Assembly: GCA_020250445.1 (NCBI GenBank)
Contig: JADCEF010000125.1
Span: 1 to 34,223, forward strand
From: Rhodobacter sp.
Lineage (GTDB): Bacteria > Pseudomonadota > Alphaproteobacteria > Rhodobacterales > Rhodobacteraceae
DNA: 34,223 nt
Reading direction: 5' to 3'
Below the pieces are notes generated by a model, which was not told the origin of the DNA, searched no databases, and saw only the letters and a program-made list of their open reading frames with translations. Positions 16,619 to 23,368 of this stretch are shown here, in pieces. The position numbers and the translations under genes are program-made. The stretch's first letter is position 1. Each line of letters begins with the position of its first letter.

Positions 16619-16804
16619 AGGCAACCTTCCTTCATTCTCAGCAGCGTGCGCGGATTGAGCCTGGGACAGGGCCGGGCCGGCACCGAGCGCACTCGATGCG
16701 GTCCGACATCACGACACAGCGTCGTCAGAGGGGCCCGGTCCGCCGCGGTCACATGGGTGTGAACCGGACCGGCGGCAAGGCTGGCGGCAAAATTTTCTGA
16801 CGCA

Positions 16805-17650
16805 CTATGGGGTTTCGCCGCGCAGCAATGCCGCCAGCCCTGCCCGGTAATCGGGGTGGATCAGCCTTATGCCAAGCTCGGTCTTGATCCGGTCATTCCG
16901 GACGCGCTTGGATTCGGCATAAAAGCTGCGAGCCATCGGTGTCATCTCGGCCTTGTCAAAGGCGACGGCGGGGGGCAGCGGCAGCCCAAGCAGGGTTGCG
17001 GCATGGGCAATGACATCTTCCGGCGGGGCCGGGTCATCATCGCACAGGTTGTAGATCGCGCCGGGGCGGGGCCGGGTCATCGATGCCTCCAGCACCTGGG
17101 CGATATCATCGACATGGATGCGGCTGAACACCTGGCCGGGTTTCAGGATGCGGCGCGCGGTGCCGTCGCGCACCTTTTCAAAGGGCCCGCGACCGGGGCC
17201 ATAGATGCCCGCAATGCGGAAGATGTGCAGCGGCAGCCCCAGCGCCTGCCACGCGGCTTCGGCCTGTACCCGCTGGATGCCGCGCTGGGTGGCGGGGGTC
17301 AGCGGCGTGGTTTCGTCCACCCAGCCGCCCTGATGGTCGCCGTAAACCCCTGTGGTGGAAAGATACCCGACCCAGCGCAGGGGGGCACGGGCAATCTGTG
17401 CCCCGTGGGCCATCAGCACGGGGTCGCCCACCGCATCTGGGGCAATGGACGACAGCAGGTGCGTGGCGCGCCCCAGCGCATCGGTCAGATCGCAGGGCCA
17501 CAGCAGCGGCTCCACCCCTTCGGCGCCCAGCGCGCGCGCCTTGTCCGCATTGCGCGTCGTGCCGATGATGTGCCAGCCCTGCGGCAGCAGGCGGCGCGCC
17601 AGCGCGCTTGCGCAATAGCCGTGGCCAAGGGACAGAAGGGTTCCGCTCAT
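16805..17650 (-). CDS. NAD(P)-binding epimerase/dehydratase-like protein
   Basis: A 281-residue Rossmann-fold protein of the extended SDR superfamily, closest in form to the YeeZ-like group. Instead of the classic GxxGxxG it has SLGHGYCASALARRL at the N-terminus; YLSTTGVYGDHQG gives the Ser/Thr-Tyr region, followed by IFRIAGIYGPGRGP and the SRIHVDDIAQVLEAS motif common to sugar-nucleotide epimerases. The usual Lys of YxxxK is replaced, so dehydrogenase activity is doubtful. The open frame starts 27 codons earlier, but the ATG at 17650 gives the expected N-terminus. Divergent from the methyltransferase gene with 79 bases between starts. Confidence 0.8.
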   Translation of the reverse strand: MSGTLLSLGHGYCASALARRLLPQGWHIIGTTRNADKARALGAEGVEPLLWPCDLTDALGRATHLLSSIAPDAVGDPVLMAHGAQIARAPLRWVGYLSTTGVYGDHQGGWVDETTPLTPATQRGIQRVQAEAAWQALGLPLHIFRIAGIYGPGRGPFEKVRDGTARRILKPGQVFSRIHVDDIAQVLEASMTRPRPGAIYNLCDDDPAPPEDVIAHAATLLGLPLPPAVAFDKAEMTPMARSFYAESKRVRNDRIKTELGIRLIHPDYRAGLAALLRGETP

Positions 17651-17729
17651 GGCGAGACTATCGGGGGTGCCGCGGCGGCGCGCAAGCGGGGGGTTGATTT
17701 TCCGTCGACACCGGGTGCCAGATACGCCC

Positions 17730-18362
17730 ATGTCCGAACCCGATCTTCATGCCGCCTTTGCCCTTCGCACCCCCGGCGATTGCCAGCGCCTGTATCGCGA
17801 CTGGGCCGCGAGCTATGACGCGGGTTTTGCCGCCGGGATGGACTATCGCCTGCCCGCCCATGTGGCGGCAGCCTTCCTTGTGGGCGGCGGCACCGGGCCG
17901 GTACTGAATGCGGGGGCGGGCACGGGGCTTGTGGGGGCAGCGCTGCGCCGGCTTGGCTGGACCGGGCAGATCGACGGCGTCGATCTTTCGCCACAGATGC
18001 TGGACCAGGCCCGCGCAAAGCAGGTGTACCGTGATCTGATCGAGGCGGACATCACCCGGCCTTTGCCCCTGCCGGGCGGCTACAACGGTGTGGCAAGTTC
18101 CGGCACCTTCACCCATGGCCATGTCGGGCCGGACGCGTTCGGGCCGCTGCTGGCGGTGGCGGCACCCGGGGCGCTGTTTGCGCTGTCGGTCAATCTGCGG
18201 GTCTGGGCGGCTGCGGGGTTTGAATCCGCCCTGGCCGCCCTGGCCGGTCAATTGCGCGACCTGCAGCGGATCGAGGTCGCCATCTACGGCACCGCCGCCG
18301 CCCGGCTGGACCCCGATCATGCCGCAGACCGGGCGATGATCGTCCTGTTCCGCAAGGCCTGA
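17730..18362 (+). CDS. Class I SAM-dependent methyltransferase
   Basis: A 210-residue methyltransferase with a seven-strand Rossmann-like fold. Motif I is VLNAGAGTGLVG (about residues 57-68), the acidic end of strand 2 is IDGVDLSPQMLDQA, and a motif IV-like SSGTFTHGHVGPDAF follows. No C-terminal substrate signature is recognised, so the acceptor is unknown. The N-terminal YRDWAASYDAGF is typical of small-molecule methyltransferases of the UbiE type. The ATG at 17730 is preferred over the upstream in-frame ATG at 17649, which would overlap the divergent gene's start. Followed by the overlapping hairpins in the amn leader. Confidence 0.82.
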   Translation: MSEPDLHAAFALRTPGDCQRLYRDWAASYDAGFAAGMDYRLPAHVAAAFLVGGGTGPVLNAGAGTGLVGAALRRLGWTGQIDGVDLSPQMLDQARAKQVYRDLIEADITRPLPLPGGYNGVASSGTFTHGHVGPDAFGPLLAVAAPGALFALSVNLRVWAAAGFESALAALAGQLRDLQRIEVAIYGTAAARLDPDHAADRAMIVLFRKA

Positions 18363-18391
18363 CGCCGTCACGCAACTGACACCAAAGGCGT

Positions 18392-18423
18392 GCAAGGGGG
18401 GCTGACCCTTGCGGCGGCCCCCC
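18392..18423 (+). promoter_or_regulatory. Overlapping, mutually exclusive hairpins before amn
   Basis: GCAAGGG (18392-18398) pairs with CCCTTGC (18406-18412). The overlapping GGGGGGC (18396-18402) pairs with GCCCCCC (18417-18423). The two stems share bases 18396-18398 and 18402 lies in the other's loop, so only one can form. They lie 30 bases after the methyltransferase stop and 40 bases before amn, where they could act as terminator or attenuator. Confidence 0.5.
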
Positions 18424-18463
18424 GGTTCCGGTTTAGATGCCGGATGCGTTCTGAGAGTACCTG

Positions 18464-19945
18464 ATGACCGAAGAGACCAGCCTGCCCGTTTTGACCCCGC
18501 CGCGCTCTGCGCCTGTGGCCTTCAGCGATCCGGCAGCAGCCGTGGCGCAACTGGAATCGCTCTACGGGGAAGCGACCGGCTTTCTGGCCCGACACTTCAG
18601 CGCCGTCGTGCGTAGCGGCAGGCCCGCCGCCCGCATCCGCGCCTTTTACCCCGAAATCCGGCTGACCACGACCAGCTTTGTCAAGATCGACAGCCGCCTC
18701 AGCTTTGGCTATGTGGCGGGGCCCGGCACCTATTCCACAACCGTCACGCGCCCCGACCTGTTCCGGAATTACCTTCACCAGCAGATCGCGCTTCTGATCC
18801 AGAACCACGGCGTCCCGGTCATGATCGGCCCGTCGGAAACGCCGATCCCGGTTCATTTCGCCGTGGCGGGCAACCCTTCGGTTTCGGTGCCGCAGGACGG
18901 TGTTCTGGACTTCAGCCTGCGCGATGTCTTCGACGTGCCTGACCTGGCAACCACGAACGATGACATCGTGAACGGAACACGCCTGACGAACCCGGACGGG
19001 TCCTTTCCGCTGGCCCCCTTTACGGCGCAGCGGGTGGATTATTCGCTGGCGCGGCTGTCGCATTACACGGCGACAGACCCGGCGCATTTCCAGAACCATG
19101 TGCTGTTTACCAACTACCAGTTCTATGTGGATGAATTCGAAGCTTTCGCGCGCGCGGCGCTGGCCGACCCCGGGTCCGGTTACACATCCTTCGTCGTCCC
19201 GGGCAATCAGGAGATTGCGGGCCCCGATGATCCGGTTGACCTGCCGGCCAAGCTGCCGCAGATGCCGTCTTATCATCTGAGGCGAAAGGACGGGCAGGGC
19301 ATCACCCTGGTCAACATTGGGGTCGGCCCGTCGAACGCCAAGACGGCCACCGACCATATCGCGGTGCTGCGCCCGCATGCCTGGCTGATGGTGGGCCACT
19401 GTGCCGGCCTGCGCAATTCGCAAAGCCTGGGCGATTTCGTGCTGGCCCATGCCTATGTGCGCGAGGACCATGTGCTGGACGATGATCTGCCGGTCTGGGT
19501 GCCCATCCCGGCGCTGGCCGAGATTCAGATCGCACTGCAACAGGCCGTCGCCGAGGTCACCCGGCTGGACGGGTACGAGCTGAAGCGGATCATGCGGACC
19601 GGAACGGTGGCCACCATCGACAACCGCAACTGGGAGTTGCGCGATCAGTCCGGTCCGGTGCAGCGCCTGAGCCAGAGCCGTGCGATTGCGCTGGACATGG
19701 AAAGCGCCACCATCGCCGCCAACGGTTTCCGCTTTCGCGTGCCTTACGGAACCTTGCTGTGCGTGTCCGACAAACCGCTGCATGGCGAGCTCAAGCTGCC
19801 CGGTATGGCCAGCGAGTTCTACAGAACACAGGTGGCCAGCCACCTTCAAATCGGGGTCCGCGCGATGGAGTTGCTGCGCGAGATGCCGATCGAGCGGATT
19901 CACAGCCGCAAGCTGCGCAGTTTCGAGGAAACCGCCTTTCTGTAG
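18464..19945 (+). CDS. amn: AMP nucleosidase
   Basis: A 493-residue AMP nucleosidase, which hydrolyses AMP to adenine and ribose 5-phosphate in purine salvage. An AMN-specific N-terminal domain (about 25-200; YPEIRLTTTSF, RPDLFRNYLHQQIALLI) is followed by a nucleoside-phosphorylase-like domain with VNIGVGPSNAKTATDHIAVLRP, WLMVGHCAGLR, ALDMESATIAANGFRFRVPYG and LCVSDKPLHGELKLPG; Asp and Glu of the DMES segment are typical ligands for the ribose/base. Length is normal for the family. Its leader carries overlapping hairpins, so expression may be attenuated. HU lies 147 bases downstream and may be separately transcribed. Confidence 0.94.
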   Translation: MTEETSLPVLTPPRSAPVAFSDPAAAVAQLESLYGEATGFLARHFSAVVRSGRPAARIRAFYPEIRLTTTSFVKIDSRLSFGYVAGPGTYSTTVTRPDLFRNYLHQQIALLIQNHGVPVMIGPSETPIPVHFAVAGNPSVSVPQDGVLDFSLRDVFDVPDLATTNDDIVNGTRLTNPDGSFPLAPFTAQRVDYSLARLSHYTATDPAHFQNHVLFTNYQFYVDEFEAFARAALADPGSGYTSFVVPGNQEIAGPDDPVDLPAKLPQMPSYHLRRKDGQGITLVNIGVGPSNAKTATDHIAVLRPHAWLMVGHCAGLRNSQSLGDFVLAHAYVREDHVLDDDLPVWVPIPALAEIQIALQQAVAEVTRLDGYELKRIMRTGTVATIDNRNWELRDQSGPVQRLSQSRAIALDMESATIAANGFRFRVPYGTLLCVSDKPLHGELKLPGMASEFYRTQVASHLQIGVRAMELLREMPIERIHSRKLRSFEETAFL

Positions 19946-20092
19946 ACAGTGCAGCCTTTCATGGGAAATTCCTGCCGGTGATGGGCGAAATCGCTTGATT
20001 TGTTCGGCAAAACGCTGTGGAAGGGGCCGCATCGCCCCCGGTGGGGCAGGCACAGTCATTCGCATCCGCAGGACAGAAAAGAAGGAACAGCA

Positions 20093-20380
20093 ATGTCAAA
20101 ACCGATGACCAAGACGCAGCTTGTCGCCGCCCTTGCCGAAGAGATGGGAACCGACAGAAAAACGGCCGGTACCGCGCTTGACGCGATTACAGCCCTGATC
20201 ACGCGCGAGGTTGCTGCCGGTGGTGCCGTGACGCTGCCGGGCCTTGGCAAGGTTGCCTGCCGCGCCCGGCCCGAGCGGCAGGTTCGCAATCCTGCCACCA
20301 ACGAGATACTGACCAAGCCGGCCGACAGGCAGGTGAAGTTCACCATCGCCAAGGCGCTGAAAGACAGCGTCAACGTCTGA
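20093..20380 (+). CDS. HU family DNA-binding protein
   Basis: A 95-residue nucleoid protein of the HU/IHF family. An N-terminal helical dimerisation part (MTKTQLVAALAEEMGTDRK) precedes LPGLGKVACRARPERQVRNPATNE, which forms the beta arm with the Arg-x-Asn-Pro tip that intercalates into DNA, and the C-terminal FTIAKALKDSV helix. The ATG at 20093 has GAAGGA 6 bases upstream; the longer frame from 20000 is not supported. It is acidic-poor and Ala-rich as usual. A strong intrinsic terminator follows at 20418-20443. The 147 bases upstream probably hold its promoter, but no clear -35/-10 pair was identified. Confidence 0.92.
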   Translation: MSKPMTKTQLVAALAEEMGTDRKTAGTALDAITALITREVAAGGAVTLPGLGKVACRARPERQVRNPATNEILTKPADRQVKFTIAKALKDSVNV

Positions 20381-20417
20381 CCGGACACAGGCCGGTGCCC
20401 CGCAGCACAGGCGGACA

Positions 20418-20443
20418 GGGGTCGCCGCTTTGGCGGCCCTTTT
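20418..20443 (+). terminator. Rho-independent terminator of the HU gene
   Basis: GCCGC (20424-20428), loop TTTG, GCGGC (20433-20437), flanked by G-rich and C-rich bases that can lengthen the stem, then CCTTTT (20438-20443). It stands 38 bases after the HU stop and is the clearest intrinsic terminator in the window. Confidence 0.8.
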
Positions 20444-20482
20444 CAATCATGGCACCGTCAGGCGGGCAGCAGGGGCCGGAGC

Positions 20483-21394
20483 ATGGATTTTCGCGCCATC
20501 GCAATGGGGCTGGCCTTTTCGGCCATGTGGTCTTCGGCCTTCACCTCGGCCCGGTTGATCGTGATGGACGCGCCCCCCCTGACGGCGCTGGCGATCCGCT
20601 TTCTGATTTCGGGTCTGATCGGACTCGGGCTTGCCCTTCTGCTGGGGCAGAAGGCCCGGCTCAGCCGGGCGCAGTGGCGCAGCGTGGTCATCTTCGGCAT
20701 CTGCCAGAACGCGCTGTACCTTGGCTTCAACTTCGTGGCGATGACGCGGATCGAGGCGGGGCTGGCCTCGATCATCGCGTCGATGATGCCCCTGATGGTG
20801 GCCCTGCTGGGCTGGATCGTTTTCGGTGAAAAGGTGCGTCCGCTTGGCGTGGCGGGATTGTGCGCGGGCTTTCTGGGGGCGGCGATCATCATGGGGTCGC
20901 GCCTGTCGGGCGGCGTGGACGGCGTTGGGGTGATCCTGTGCCTGCTGGGCATGGGGGCGCTGGCGGTTGCCACCTTAAGCGTGCGCAGCGCCACATCGGG
21001 GGGAAACCTGCTGATGATCGTGGGTCTGCAAATGCTGGTGGGCTCTGCCGCGCTGGCGCTTCCGGCCCTGACGCTGGAGACATGGGCGGTGAACTGGACG
21101 CCGCGTCTGGGTCTGGCCTTTGCCTTCACCACCCTGGTGCCGGGGCTGCTGGCCACCTGGGTCTGGTTCCGCCTGGTGGGGCGGATCGGGGCGGTGCGCG
21201 CCGCCACGTTCCACTTCCTGAACCCGGTGATCGGCGTGTCCACCGGGGCGCTGTTTTTGGGCGAACGGCTGGCCCCGCCGGATCTGCTGGGTGTTGCGAT
21301 CATCGCGGGCGGCATTCTTGCCGTGCAATGGTCGCGCGGTGCCGCGCCCGCGCCCGGTTCGGGCGCGGACCGGGCTACGGATCAGGCCGCGTGA
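20483..21394 (+). CDS. EamA/DMT-family transporter
   Basis: A 303-residue inner-membrane protein with about ten hydrophobic helices in two EamA repeats. Seen: the first-helix motif AMWSSAFTSARL, ASIIASMMPLMVALLGWIVFGEKV closing repeat one (in two halves around the Met-Pro kink), and HFLNPVIGVSTGALFLGERL closing repeat two, both standard for the family. The C-terminal tail is Ala/Gly-rich and polar. The substrate is unknown. AGGGG lies 7 bases before the ATG. It begins 39 bases after the HU terminator and overlaps the end of the convergent GST gene by 13 bases. Confidence 0.87.
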   Translation: MDFRAIAMGLAFSAMWSSAFTSARLIVMDAPPLTALAIRFLISGLIGLGLALLLGQKARLSRAQWRSVVIFGICQNALYLGFNFVAMTRIEAGLASIIASMMPLMVALLGWIVFGEKVRPLGVAGLCAGFLGAAIIMGSRLSGGVDGVGVILCLLGMGALAVATLSVRSATSGGNLLMIVGLQMLVGSAALALPALTLETWAVNWTPRLGLAFAFTTLVPGLLATWVWFRLVGRIGAVRAATFHFLNPVIGVSTGALFLGERLAPPDLLGVAIIAGGILAVQWSRGAAPAPGSGADRATDQAA

Positions 21395-21999
21395 CGGCCC
21401 ATCAGCCGGGCATCGCTTTTCCTTGTGCGCGCCACGGCGGGGCGGGCCTGACAGCGCGCCACCCAATCCCGGATCACCGGCACATCCGGCGTCATGTTGC
21501 CGAACCAGGCAAAGGGCGAATGCACCAGCAGATCGGCGGCTGAAAATCGATCCCCCAGCAGCCAGGGGCCATGTGCCAGCGCCTGTTCGATCCGGGCCGT
21601 TACCTCTGGCAGACCACGGAAGGTACCGTGGAGAGCGGGATGACCAATCCCTTCTGCGGCAAAGACCATCACCGGCTCCATGACCGAACCGTACCAGTGC
21701 AGCCAGGTCAGGTATGCGCCGTACTTCGGATCGCCAGGGTTCGGGGCAAGGCCGGTGCCGGGGAACAGGCCGGTCAGATACTGGATCACGGCCGGCGATT
21801 CGGTGATCAGCGTTCCGTCATGCAGCAGGGCAGGCACCTTGCCTTCGGGGTGGGGGTTGGCCGGGTCGCGCCCGCCGCTGCCGTCGCGGCGCGCGATGGT
21901 GACGATCTTTGTATCGATCCTGTCGGCGATGCCCATCTCGTCGATCAGCGTCACGATGCGGGTTGAACGGGATTGTGGGGCGTGAAATAGGGTCAGCAT
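21382..21999 (-). CDS. Glutathione S-transferase family protein
   Basis: A 205-residue protein with an N-terminal thioredoxin-like domain and a C-terminal all-helical domain. The glutathione site is marked by APQSRSTRIV (candidate catalytic Ser) and by the cis-proline segment GKVPALL with LITESPAVIQYL, whose Glu-Ser contacts the glutamyl group. GPWLLGDRFSAADLLV is the standard helix 6 capping motif. A long in-frame extension upstream is antisense to the regulator gene. The ATG at 21999 is preferred because GGAG lies 6 bases ahead; the ATG at 22011 has none. Divergent from a WYL regulator, probably its controller. Substrate unknown. Confidence 0.9.
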   Translation of the reverse strand: MLTLFHAPQSRSTRIVTLIDEMGIADRIDTKIVTIARRDGSGGRDPANPHPEGKVPALLHDGTLITESPAVIQYLTGLFPGTGLAPNPGDPKYGAYLTWLHWYGSVMEPVMVFAAEGIGHPALHGTFRGLPEVTARIEQALAHGPWLLGDRFSAADLLVHSPFAWFGNMTPDVPVIRDWVARCQARPAVARTRKSDARLMGRHAA

Positions 22000-22042
22000 C
22001 GAAGTCTCCATTGCTCTGTTCGATGGGGTCTTTATCGTCGGG

Positions 22043-22070
22043 CTGTCCTGACAGAATCCGGCAGTATCCG
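22043..22070. promoter_or_regulatory. Operator-like repeats between GST and WYL regulator
   Basis: CTGTC-CT-GACAG (22043-22054) is a perfect short inverted repeat. It runs into two direct copies of CAG(A/T)ATCCG at 22052-22060 and 22062-22070, spaced exactly 10 bases. The set ends 1 base before the regulator ATG and covers the place of its ribosome binding site. It is a good candidate site for autoregulation and for GST control. Confidence 0.5.
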
Positions 22071-22071
22071 C

Positions 22072-22764
22072 ATGGCCCGCCCCGACCGTCTGTTTCGCCT
22101 GCTCGATACGCTGCGGCGGCTGCCGCAGCCGGTCACGGCGGCGCGGCTGGCCGAAGAGACCGAAGTCTCGCTGCGCACGCTGTACCGCGATATTGAAACG
22201 CTGCGGGCGGGTGGCGCGCTGATCGACGGCGCGCCTGGCCTGGGTTACACCCTGACCGAAGACCCCGCCCTGCCGCCGCAGATGTTCACCCGGCTGGAGG
22301 TGGAGGCACTGGTGCTTGGCCTGGCAGAAGTGCGCTTTGCGGGCGATCCGGCGCTGGTAAAGGCCGCCGATGCCGCGTTGGCGAAAATTACCGCAACTCT
22401 GCCGGAACGGGTGCAGCGGCAGGCGATTCATGCCGTGCAGATGAGCTACCGGTTTGAACGCCGCGCCCCCCCGCCCGCCTTTCTGCCGCTGTTGCGCACC
22501 GCCTGCTGGGAAGAACAGGCACTGCGCATCCGCTATGCCGATCAGGCTGGGGCAATGAGTGACCGGGTGATCTGGCCGCTGTCGGTGGTGTTTCTGGACC
22601 GGTCGCTGCTGCTGCTGGCCTTCTGCCGGTTGCGCATGGATTTCCGGCGCTTTCAACTGCATCGTATCACAGAGGTGCAGGAAACCGGTGAAAGCTTTCG
22701 TCCCCGCCGGGTGCCGCTGCTGCGCGATTTCATCCGCCACTTGCGTGGTGGACGGGGCGGTTAA
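22072..22764 (+). CDS. YafY-type WYL domain transcriptional regulator
   Basis: A 230-residue regulator with an N-terminal winged helix-turn-helix of the HTH_11 type (RLFRLLDTLRRLPQPVTAARLAEE, shown here in pieces: TAARLAEETEVSLRTLYRDIE is the recognition half) and a C-terminal WYL-like ligand-binding domain (RIRYADQAG, VIWPLSVVFLDRSLLLLAFCRLRMDFRRFQLHR region). This architecture is common for repressors encoded divergently from a metabolic or detoxification gene, here the GST. No clear ribosome binding site precedes the ATG at 22072; the repeats at 22043-22070 fill the space. The ligand is not known. Confidence 0.86.
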   Translation: MARPDRLFRLLDTLRRLPQPVTAARLAEETEVSLRTLYRDIETLRAGGALIDGAPGLGYTLTEDPALPPQMFTRLEVEALVLGLAEVRFAGDPALVKAADAALAKITATLPERVQRQAIHAVQMSYRFERRAPPPAFLPLLRTACWEEQALRIRYADQAGAMSDRVIWPLSVVFLDRSLLLLAFCRLRMDFRRFQLHRITEVQETGESFRPRRVPLLRDFIRHLRGGRGG

Positions 22765-22866
22765 CTCGGCGCTCGCACAAGCGTGACGTCACAGCACGCC
22801 GCGCCTGCATCAAGCTTTGTAGACGGGATGGTTCCCGGGTCTGTTCCCAAACCAGGGGAGGCTGAG

Positions 22867-23016
22867 ATGCACATGCACAAACGCCGATTGCTGACGGCAC
22901 CGGTAAGCCTGGCTGCGCCGATACCCCTGGAGAGACGCGGCATTTCAGCAGTTCTGCCCTGGCAAAAGCACGTCTCGCTCACGCGCCGCGCGGGCAAAGT
23001 GAAGGGTTCGCGTTAG
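22867..23016 (+). pseudogene. Orphan 5' end of an exported protein gene
   Basis: AGGGGAGG (22854-22861) stands 5 bases before an ATG that opens 49 codons. The first residues, MHMHKRRLLTAPVSLAAPIP, have the basic-then-hydrophobic form of a signal peptide; the remainder (ERRGISAVLPWQKHV onward) is basic and resembles no mature protein. The frame closes at the edge of repeat copy B. The likeliest reading is the surviving start of a secreted or substrate-binding protein whose body was lost. A genuine short peptide is the alternative. Confidence 0.35.
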
Positions 23017-23017
23017 C

Positions 23018-23358
23018 AGGGTGCCAAAAAAGCAATCCGACCGCCTGCCTGCCGGGAAAATCCTTCCGGTCCGGGGATAGGGATTGCCCCCTTGGGCGGG
23101 ATCAGGAAACGCGACCCGCGTTTCCCCCGCCCGCGCGCGACGGTGCCCTGTGGACCGGCGGGTCCAGGCACCACGAATGGCCAGCGCCCGGCGCGGCGGG
23201 GGCGAAACGCCCGACATGGGCGGGGCGGGCGATGGCCGGGGCCGGGGCGGGCGCTGGCCGGGGGCTGTTGCCCCACCGCATCGGTTGCACGCGCCACGCA
23301 GGCCCCGGAAGATGGCCTGGGCAGGAACGCGTGTTGCGGAAGGTTTCGCTGTTGTCCC
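23018..23358 (-). repeat. Dispersed repeat copy B (modules X then Y)
   Basis: Read on the minus strand, module X (23358 down to 23250) comes first, then a hairpin-rich spacer, then module Y (23140 down to 23018). Beyond Y, a short GCGAACCCTTCAC (about 23010-22998) resembles the start of X again. Both modules match copy A at 14139-14375 at roughly 82-85% by hand. X starts about 10 bases beyond the stop codon of the M16 gene. The spacer keeps GGACC/GGTCC arms (about 23152-23165) as in copy A. Confidence 0.75.
23179..23259. repeat. 12-bp inverted repeat with 57-base loop in copy B
   Basis: GGCCAGCGCCCG (23179-23190) and its exact complement CGGGCGCTGGCC (23248-23259) enclose a 57-base GC-rich loop that itself contains a GGGCG-AAA-CGCCC stem. 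It corresponds to the 2-base-loop palindrome of copy A. Confidence 0.75.
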
Positions 23359-23368
23359 CGCTGGCAGA

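Larger units (their letters stand above)
22765..23368. other. Gene-poor region with an orphan gene start and repeat copy B
   Basis: Between the WYL regulator and the convergent M16 gene there is no intact gene I can support. The left part holds an orphan start with a strong ribosome binding site and signal-like peptide (22867-23016). The right part (23018-23358) is repeat copy B, which begins within about 10 bases of the M16 stop codon. Confidence 0.6.

Noticed and set aside
16625-16804. yybP-ykoY manganese riboswitch upstream of terC
   Set aside because: Such riboswitches often precede TerC/Alx genes, but I could not find the conserved core in this leader.
18368-20065. 565-codon minus-strand frame over amn
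   Set aside because: Antisense shadow of a well-supported AMP nucleosidase.
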